Of a DNA stretch of 36,338 bases, positions 32,451 to 36,338 are shown one piece after another. The stretch is taken from positions 1 through 36,338 of IMG/VR virus record IMGVR_UViG_3300050343_000022. One strand, 5' to 3'. This DNA comes from a virus. The position numbers were made by a program, and so were the translations under genes. The first letter of the stretch is position 1. Every line of letters begins with the position of its first letter. Below the pieces are notes generated by a model. It was not told the origin of the DNA and made no database searches. It saw only the letters and a list, made by a program, of their open reading frames with translations.

Positions 32451-32645
32451 TTAATTAATACTTCTAAGAGACGTTTCGTCTTGATCTCTCATTCCTTTCA
32501 AACAATCCATCACTACTCTCTCTGGATATATCTGAAGTAAGTCAGCAAAATCACTTATGACAGAAAAGAAATGAGCTTCTTCCTCAGTGTCTGCAAAGAA
32601 CTGACCATCATCGTGTCCGTCTCTATCGTAGTATTCGTCATCCAT
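32451..32645 (-). CDS. 64-aa acidic protein, function unknown
   Basis: The protein starts MDDEYYDRDGHDDGQFF and is acidic with a helical second half (FFSVISDFADLLQIYPERVV). It lies between primase-helicase and a zinc protein and overlaps the stop of the latter. No domain is recognised. A short AT-rich gap of about 70 bases separates it from the primase gene and may hold a weak promoter. Confidence 0.68.
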   Translation of the reverse strand: MDDEYYDRDGHDDGQFFADTEEEAHFFSVISDFADLLQIYPERVVMDCLKGMRDQDETSLRSIN

Positions 32646-32881
32646 TATTCAAAATCCTCTTTAAAATCGTTATTAAAAGTTAACTTACTAAAATCTAATT
32701 CTTGATGTTTGTAGTATACATCATCTGATGCATTCTTCAAATCAAGTCTCTCTTTAATTCTTACATCGCTGTCTATTGTGCAAAAACAATCAGAACATAA
32801 ATCTAAAAACTCACCTGTCCTGTCAGATTTTCTAGTTGATTCGTAAGAGTTTAAGAGAGTGTTGCAAGATAAACAACGCAT
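32645..32881 (-). CDS. Small zinc-ribbon protein
   Basis: This 78-aa protein has a C-x2-C pair at the very start (MRCLSCNTLL) and a second pair in CSDCFC near residue 29, so a four-Cys zinc ribbon is likely; the rest is acidic. Proteins of this form stand beside thyX or primase genes in several marine podoviruses, as I remember. Its ATG overlaps the thyX stop. A role in transcription or DNA binding is a guess. Confidence 0.72.
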   Translation of the reverse strand: MRCLSCNTLLNSYESTRKSDRTGEFLDLCSDCFCTIDSDVRIKERLDLKNASDDVYYKHQELDFSKLTFNNDFKEDFE

Positions 32882-33531
32882 TATCCTTCCCCAATCTCGT
32901 AATTAAAAGTCAACGCTTTCCATGAGTGAGGAAAAAGCCTACCACATTCTTTACTTATCTGTAAAGCTATTTGTTCAGTTTCTTTCTGTGAGTCCTCAGA
33001 CATTCTTAAATTACATACTCTTGAGAACGCAAACAGACTACCAGACCAAAACCACTCAGTCATCATTGATTGCGGCAGTACAGATCTGGCTTGCTCTTCA
33101 CAAATACCTATCTTTAACATTTCTTGATACGCCTTAAGACAAGAACGATGTACACTATTTTGAATACTCTTAGCTTCCTGGTTAAAAGGTGACAAACCAC
33201 CCGACCCCTGCTTCTTATCTGCTGTAACTGCTCTAAAGCCTTCCTGAGCCGTCCAGAACTCTGGATCATAGTTGACATACCTTCTACTGATTTCATTCCA
33301 GCACAGACCTACCTGGTGCTTCCCTAGCTGCCTGGCAACAAAGATCGGTGCTTTGATCCTGAACTGCAAGAAACAATGAGCAAAAGGTGACCAGTGATTG
33401 TACTTAGCTAAATATTTTATTAGTCCATAATCTCCTTGCTCTATCTCCATATGTTGTTTGTTAAAGCTGACCCTAGCCGCGTTGACTACGGTTAAGTCAG
33501 ATCCCATGCTATCTAGAAGTTTAACTACCAT
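32881..33531 (-). CDS. thyX: Flavin-dependent thymidylate synthase
   Basis: This 216-aa enzyme makes dTMP from dUMP with FAD and methylene-tetrahydrofolate, supplying phage DNA synthesis. The ThyX signature region reads RQLGKHQVGLCWNEISRRY: KHQ stands where the usual RHR is found, followed by the conserved seven residues and Ser, and NEISRRY. The C-terminal part with QARSVLPQSMMTEWFWSGS is also typical. ATG 33531 has AAGGA just upstream; an earlier in-frame ATG (33549) lies deep in the preceding gene. It works beside the class II reductase farther down the arm. Confidence 0.93.
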   Translation of the reverse strand: MVVKLLDSMGSDLTVVNAARVSFNKQHMEIEQGDYGLIKYLAKYNHWSPFAHCFLQFRIKAPIFVARQLGKHQVGLCWNEISRRYVNYDPEFWTAQEGFRAVTADKKQGSGGLSPFNQEAKSIQNSVHRSCLKAYQEMLKIGICEEQARSVLPQSMMTEWFWSGSLFAFSRVCNLRMSEDSQKETEQIALQISKECGRLFPHSWKALTFNYEIGEG

Positions 33532-33688
33532 AGAATTCCTTTGAGTCAATGAAACCGTTAATATATTGTTCTATGAGTTCTTTGTCAGTAACTCTTATTT
33601 CTTTTCCCTCCTCTATTTTTCTAGGTTTTATTTTTCTGTTAAAAAGAGCGTCTTCCTGACCGCATTGGAATGGTGACATATCTTTCAT
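33521..33688 (-). CDS. 55-aa conserved small phage protein
   Basis: From ATG 33688, which overlaps the upstream stop (TAATG), the product starts MKDMSPFQCGQEDALFNRKI and ends YGS. An upstream ATG at 33745 in the same frame would add 19 Arg-rich residues that read from inside the preceding gene and is less likely. SPFxCGxEDAL followed by a Lys-rich helix is a motif set I recall in other phages; its function is unknown. Confidence 0.7.
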   Translation of the reverse strand: MKDMSPFQCGQEDALFNRKIKPRKIEEGKEIRVTDKELIEQYINGFIDSKEFYGS

Positions 33689-33936
33689 TAGTATAACCTC
33701 TCTACATCTGCAGTTGCGTCTGCGTGTTTGTGATCTAACATCCAATCGTTCATCGCTTCTTCTGCTGCTTCATATGTATCCCAGCCAGACTCTATGTTAC
33801 CGTCTATAGTGAAGAACCACCTGCTTTCTCTCTTAACTTCTCTTATTTGTTCACGATATTCGTTAGCATTCCCTGGGTCATTTTCTATCCAGGCTTTTAA
33901 CTCTTCAATTTCTTTTGTAGCATCTAAATATAACAT
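33688..33936 (-). CDS. 82-aa protein, first gene of the leftward arm
   Basis: The protein (MLYLDATKEIEELKAWIEND start) has an N-terminal helix, then a strand-rich RWFFTIDGNIESGWDTYEAAEEAM segment, and an acidic end. It is the first gene of the replication arm, just after the leftward promoter region, so it may be made earliest. AAGGAA is 6-7 bases before the ATG. No family is recognised. Confidence 0.7.
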   Translation of the reverse strand: MLYLDATKEIEELKAWIENDPGNANEYREQIREVKRESRWFFTIDGNIESGWDTYEAAEEAMNDWMLDHKHADATADVERLY

Positions 33937-33968
33937 TTACTTTTCCTTGTTTGTTAATAAGAATATAT

Positions 33969-33997
33969 AATATTTATCATATAAAATAAAAAGTCAA
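33969..33997 (-). promoter_or_regulatory. Probable promoter of the leftward replication operon
   Basis: On the minus strand TTGACT (33997-33992) is followed after 17 bases by AATATT (33974-33969), in a very AT-rich stretch with alternative -10 hexamers such as TATTAT two bases on. It is the only promoter-like pair between the array at 34.1 kb and the first leftward gene. Host polymerase is the likely user. Confidence 0.55.
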
Positions 33998-34010
33998 GTT
34001 TTATTTTCAG

Positions 34011-34061
34011 TATTTCTGTTACTCTCTAAAATATTTACATTTGGTATTTCTGGTACTCTCT
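34011..34061. repeat. Two direct copies of a 17-bp motif
   Basis: TATTTCTGTTACTCTCT (34011-34027) and TATTTCTGGTACTCTCT (34045-34061) differ at one base and start 34 bp apart. A third, weaker copy TTTTTCTCATACTCTCT begins the window (1-17 and 36118-36134). All copies precede a DnaA-box-like array, in the same orientation and at a similar distance. They may be binding sites that belong to the array unit. Confidence 0.7.
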
Positions 34062-34091
34062 TCGTTTTTTCGCAATATGAAAAATTCTTCC

Positions 34092-34207
34092 TGTTGACAA
34101 AATGTGGATAACTTTTAATGCACCAAAATAGTGCATGTGTATAAGTTGTGGATAACTTTATTCACCAAAATAGTGCAGTGGATAACCTGTTGACAAAATG
34201 TGGATAA
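34092..34207 (+). other. Second DnaA-box-like array, diverged copy of the first
   Basis: TGTGGATAA is found at 34103, 34147 and 34199, one-mismatch forms at 34136 (TGTGTATAA) and 34177 (AGTGGATAA), and TGTTGACAA at 34092 and 34188. Spacings are 11, 33, 11, 30, 11 and 11 bases. The order of boxes and intervening palindromes matches 61-174, so the two arrays are homologous. On the circular map they flank the operon at 34373-36010. This copy has more decayed boxes. Confidence 0.75.
34120..34176. promoter_or_regulatory. Two GCAC-N7-GTGC-type palindromes in the second array
   Basis: GCACCAAAATAGTGC lies at 34120-34134 with extended arms (ATGCAC/GTGCAT), and TCACCAAAATAGTGC, with one arm base changed, at 34162-34176. 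They are the equivalents of the sites at 99-113 and 140-154. The first is the closest of the four to the NtrC-site consensus as I remember it. Confidence 0.5.
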
Positions 34208-34307
34208 CTTTTTAAAGAGCAATTCCCGGCGGATTCCCGGCGACTTAAAACAATAATGTTTTTTTATTACAGTTATATGACAAAAGGCCTTTTTTCTTTC
34301 GCGCATT

Positions 34308-34340
34308 AAAAAGGCCCTAGAATCGCTTCTAAGGCCTTTT
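34308..34340 (-). terminator. Terminator of the array-flanked operon
   Basis: A 14-15 base stem with one mismatch (AAAAGGCC...GGCCTTTT, outer arms 34308-34322 and 34327-34340, loop TCGC) is flanked by A and T runs on either side, so it could stop transcription from both directions. It lies 32 bases after the last leftward ORF of the operon. Confidence 0.85.
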
Positions 34341-34372
34341 AATTTTTGGTTAATGGTAACGTATACCTGGCT

Positions 34373-34552
34373 TTATTTAATCGCCGTGAGCGGCTTTATA
34401 TCGTGTTTAACGACTATACGTGAAACCGTAAACGGTCCGGGATTTAAGCTATTAAAAAAGTCTAAACATTCCCGGCGGCTGGCAAAACGCAAAACGGCGA
34501 CATAATCGCCGCCGCTGGTCATTGCGTTAATGGTCCAATAATTACAAACCAT
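34373..34552 (-). CDS. 59-aa last gene of the array-flanked operon
   Basis: The product begins MVCNYWTINAMTSGGDYVAV and continues RFASRRECLDFFNSLN, ending in a basic IVVKHDIKPLTAIK. Two Cys, a beta start and a helix are suggested. Its ATG lies within the 3' end of the 27-aa ORF (11-base overlap), following the operon's coupling pattern. Codons such as GGC, GCC and CGC set it off from the rest of the phage, as in its neighbours. No family recognised. Confidence 0.6.
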   Translation of the reverse strand: MVCNYWTINAMTSGGDYVAVLRFASRRECLDFFNSLNPGPFTVSRIVVKHDIKPLTAIK

Positions 34553-34625
34553 AAAGGCCGCCGATTAAATATAAGCATATCGATAAATAGGCCGCCGCAA
34601 TACATACCAAAATAAATTTAAACAT
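34542..34625 (-). CDS. 27-aa hydrophobic membrane peptide
   Basis: The ORF encodes MFKFILVCIAAAYLSICLYL followed by IGGLYGL: nearly all hydrophobic, one membrane-spanning helix with a single Lys near its start. The ATG overlaps the stop of the DUF7227-like gene (ATGTTTAA, 8 bases), and its own end overlaps the next ATG. Such a peptide could be a toxin, a holin-like or antiholin peptide, or a membrane anchor. It is too short for routine annotation, but the double coupling supports translation. Confidence 0.55.
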   Translation of the reverse strand: MFKFILVCIAAAYLSICLYLIGGLYGL

Positions 34626-35397
34626 TAAGGACCCTTTGTTCATGATATCGCCGGGCCTTGAAACCGTGAGAAATAATAGCAATATCGCCGCGCCGCTTAG
34701 TAAATAAACCATTACACGCGCCGCACGTTAAACAGTTAAGTTTTTTCCCGGCCTCACTACTGGCTGGACATTTAACCTCATTTTGGTTTAATTCGTCGGA
34801 TTCCAGGCGAACCCTAAAGGACCGCCAGCCAGCGGCCTTAGCTTGTAGATATTCGGCTTGATTATCAGTTGAGGCCATGCAAAAACGTTTTAAAACATAT
34901 TTTTGATGATTGCTTAACGCCGGGTTTTTCCATTGGTGAGTGTATCCGGTAACACCTTTGGCCCCTATAAGTAAAACTTCCCAAATACTACCAGGCACGG
35001 CGGCCGGGTCACCATAGGCCCCTAGTCGAACCATACGAGCATTACACAATTGTGACGCCTCATAAAGTCCCAGGCCATGACGCGAATCAGTCACCACGTC
35101 ATAATTGCCTTTTAAATAAGATTTATAAACCATCGTCGGACCTTGAGCTGTTACGACGTAACACGCGCCGTCGTTAATGGGTCTATGCTTACAGTCGCCG
35201 CATATTGATTCGTCCGCGCCGGTTTTCTGATTAGTCGTCGGCTTTTCGCCGTTATCCGGCAAAATATGCACCTGGACCATATCGCCGGTTTTTCGATTAG
35301 TTGATTTTTTAGTAATTGCAATGGCGACAATTGGTTCGCCATTTAACAATGATGGACCCTTATAAATGACATAACCGTTTTGTTTTTTGTTTTTCAT
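34618..35397 (-). CDS. Cys-rich conserved phage/plasmid protein (DUF7227-like)
   Basis: This 259-aa protein belongs to a family I recall in many proteobacterial phages and plasmids, of unknown function. Conserved blocks: CGDCKHR (Cys66, Cys69), ACYV (Cys79), RLGAYGDPAAVPGSIWEVLL near 142, GYTHQW near 170, FCMASTDNQAEYLQAKAAGW near 191, and a C-terminal CPASSEAGKKLNCLTCGACNG cluster. The Cys groups suggest a zinc or iron-sulfur centre. It is the largest gene of the operon, coupled on both sides. Composition is unlike the phage core (GGCC, CGCC-rich). Confidence 0.75.
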   Translation of the reverse strand: MKNKKQNGYVIYKGPSLLNGEPIVAIAITKKSTNRKTGDMVQVHILPDNGEKPTTNQKTGADESICGDCKHRPINDGACYVVTAQGPTMVYKSYLKGNYDVVTDSRHGLGLYEASQLCNARMVRLGAYGDPAAVPGSIWEVLLIGAKGVTGYTHQWKNPALSNHQKYVLKRFCMASTDNQAEYLQAKAAGWRSFRVRLESDELNQNEVKCPASSEAGKKLNCLTCGACNGLFTKRRGDIAIISHGFKARRYHEQRVLNV

Positions 35398-35625
35398 TAT
35401 TTAACCCTTTTTATGATGTTATTTTCTAATGTTACTTGAGCGAAAAATTCCCGGCCTTTACCGGTTAAGTGGGGCCTATTGGCCCCGGTAATTTCACCAT
35501 TACCGCCCGGCGGATATTCCGGGCCAAATATTGAAGTTTCGCGATACCGTAATTTTTCACCAATGGCGGCTTTTAATTCCTTTTTGGATGAATACAAAAA
35601 TAACATCATTATTTAACCCTTTTTA
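35395..35625 (-). repeat. Duplicated 19-bp gene-junction sequence
   Basis: The same 19 bases, CATTATTTAACCCTTTTTA on the plus strand, span the joints at 35395-35413 and 35607-35625. On the minus strand each encodes the C-terminal RVK, the stop, a ribosome-binding GGG run and the next ATG. It looks like a copied translational-coupling cassette. Confidence 0.75.
35397..35609 (-). CDS. 70-aa protein paired with the Cys-rich protein
   Basis: The protein has KKELKAAIGEKLRYRETSIFG, then ITGANRPHLTGKGREFFAQVT and ends IIKRVK. I recall small proteins with GANRPxxTGxGREFFAxV next to DUF7227-like genes, so the pair is probably a functional unit. Its start overlaps the stop of the upstream gene (TAATG) and its own stop overlaps the next start in the same way, with an AAAGGGTTAAATAATG context at both joints. 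Two adjacent ATG codons (35609 and 35606) are possible starts. Confidence 0.7.
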   Translation of the reverse strand: MMLFLYSSKKELKAAIGEKLRYRETSIFGPEYPPGGNGEITGANRPHLTGKGREFFAQVTLENNIIKRVK

Positions 35626-36010
35626 AACAGTTGAGATAATCCAACGTGACAATTACACCTTGACGCGCGGTATCGGTTTTCAAGTAGTCACCGTCTAGAA
35701 TTGCGGTTAATTCCAGAATCGACGATTCGATATAGTCGACGGCGTTTTCGTGATTTTGATCCGCGATGATTTCGGCCCGTCGGATTTGCGTAAATAACGT
35801 ATTGAATTTGTTTTCGTCTTTATCCGGGTCCATATCCATGAAATGGTCGAAACACGCCGCCTCAACTATCTCCCAATCAATGGCCCGGACCTCATTCAAT
35901 TTTGGTTCATATATTGTTTGTTTTCTAATTTCACCTTCGACCAACTTCCACAATAACGCGCTATCCACTCCGCGCGTATAAGTAACAGTAAACTTCTTAT
36001 TTTTTGACAT
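35609..36010 (-). CDS. 133-aa protein, first gene of the array-flanked operon
   Basis: The protein starts MSKNKKFTVTYTRGVDSALLW and is helical and acidic in the middle (DHFMDMDPDKDENKF), ending DYLNCLKRVK. No domain is recognised. AAAGGAAAAATC precedes the ATG. As the first gene behind the operon's promoter and inverted repeat it could be a regulator or initiator acting on the DnaA-box-like arrays, but no DNA-binding motif is evident. Codon use (CGC, GCC, GGC) differs from the phage core. Confidence 0.68.
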   Translation of the reverse strand: MSKNKKFTVTYTRGVDSALLWKLVEGEIRKQTIYEPKLNEVRAIDWEIVEAACFDHFMDMDPDKDENKFNTLFTQIRRAEIIADQNHENAVDYIESSILELTAILDGDYLKTDTARQGVIVTLDYLNCLKRVK

Positions 36011-36031
36011 GATTTTTCCTTTATTTAATTA

Positions 36032-36066
36032 AATTAATCGCCGCCCGGCGACTAATTGAGATTATA
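36032..36066 (-). promoter_or_regulatory. Promoter -10 and operator-like inverted repeat of the operon
   Basis: On the minus strand TATAAT lies at 36066-36061; no good -35 is visible. AATTAATCGCC (36032-36042) and GGCGACTAATT (36047-36057) form an 11-bp inverted repeat with one mismatch and a 4-base centre. It would begin almost at the transcript start, 20-odd bases before the first ATG, and could be an operator or a 5' hairpin. The stretch 36067-36117 to the terminal repeat holds no gene. Confidence 0.55.
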
Positions 36067-36117
36067 TATAACTGAATTTGTGCGGCTTGTATAGTTTTTT
36101 TTAACTTCGTGATGGTG

Positions 36118-36338
36118 TTTTTCTCATACTCTCTTTTCACATTATGAAATTACCCTGCCCCTGGTGAGGCCTACCCCTGTGGATAAATTGTGGATAACTT
36201 GTGGATAACTTTTATGCACCAATATAGTGCTGTGGATAACTTGTGGATAACTTTATGCACCAAAACAGTGCTGTGGATAACTTGTGGATAACTTACCACA
36301 CCGGGGGGTATACCCAGCCCTGGTGCAAAGGTCTTGGT
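36118..36338. repeat. Terminal direct repeat, right copy
   Basis: This is identical to 1-221 through to the last base of the window. It includes the 17-bp motif, all seven TGTGGATAA boxes and both GCAC-N7-GTGC palindromes. If the genome is circular or circularly permuted, this copy is redundant. If it is a true terminal repeat, the array exists at both ends of the packaged DNA. Confidence 0.95.

Noticed and set aside
34115-34306. 63-codon minus-strand ORF across the second array
   Set aside because: Again the frame reads through the box repeats and the terminator region; it lies past the operon terminator and has no start signal.
1-36338. tRNA genes, integrase, repressor or phage RNA polymerase
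   Set aside because: None could be recognised by eye in any frame; a tRNA scan would be needed to exclude tRNAs fully.

Overview
The window looks like one complete or nearly complete genome of a small lytic, tailed, T7-like podovirus. Its first 221 bases recur exactly as its last 221, so the unique length is about 36.1 kb. The virion genes (terminase, portal, scaffold, capsid, two tail-tube proteins, ejection-type proteins) and the replication genes (primase-helicase, family A polymerase, 5'-3' exonuclease, SSB) are of the T7 supergroup. No phage RNA polymerase, integrase, repressor or tRNA gene is visible. A B12-dependent ribonucleotide reductase, ThyX and a calcineurin-like phosphoesterase next to such a replication module recall marine podoviruses of the SIO1/cobavirus type. 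That comparison is from memory. The host is probably a moderately AT-rich aquatic proteobacterium; near-consensus sigma70 promoters fit host-polymerase transcription.

Layout. A divergent control region spans about 33.94 kb through the end and on to 0.53 kb. Rightward genes (530-23840) run: terminase, portal, two small proteins, scaffold, capsid, terminator, a candidate structured RNA, a 31-aa ORF and a 23-aa PqqA-like peptide gene. A long cluster of fibre-like genes (6.8-12.8 kb) follows. Then come small basic proteins, a holin-like and a u-spanin-like protein, tail-tube A and B, more fibre proteins, ejection-type proteins and a LysM/lambda-R-like lysozyme. Leftward genes (33936-23861) are tightly overlapped: small proteins, ThyX, primase-helicase, nuclease, polymerase, SSB, exonuclease, a PD-(D/E)XK protein with an apparent ATC start, phosphoesterase and class II ribonucleotide reductase. 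The two arms converge near 23.85 kb.

The control region holds two arrays of DnaA-box-like 9-mers (61-174 and 34092-34207) on an 11-bp phase, interleaved with GCAC-N7-GTGC palindromes that look like NtrC sites. Between the arrays on the circular map lies a 1.7-kb leftward operon (34373-36010) of different base composition. It has a promoter-like -10, an inverted repeat, five start/stop-coupled genes (one a 27-aa membrane peptide) and a terminator. It looks like a separately acquired module sitting inside or beside the replication origin.

Most notable: a phage-borne pqqA-like gene (6757-6828) that could feed host PQQ cofactor synthesis; the array-flanked operon; a nuclease gene whose only plausible start is ATC; and a possible structured RNA between capsid and pqqA. 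Many genes here are under 60 codons and were read directly from the sequence.
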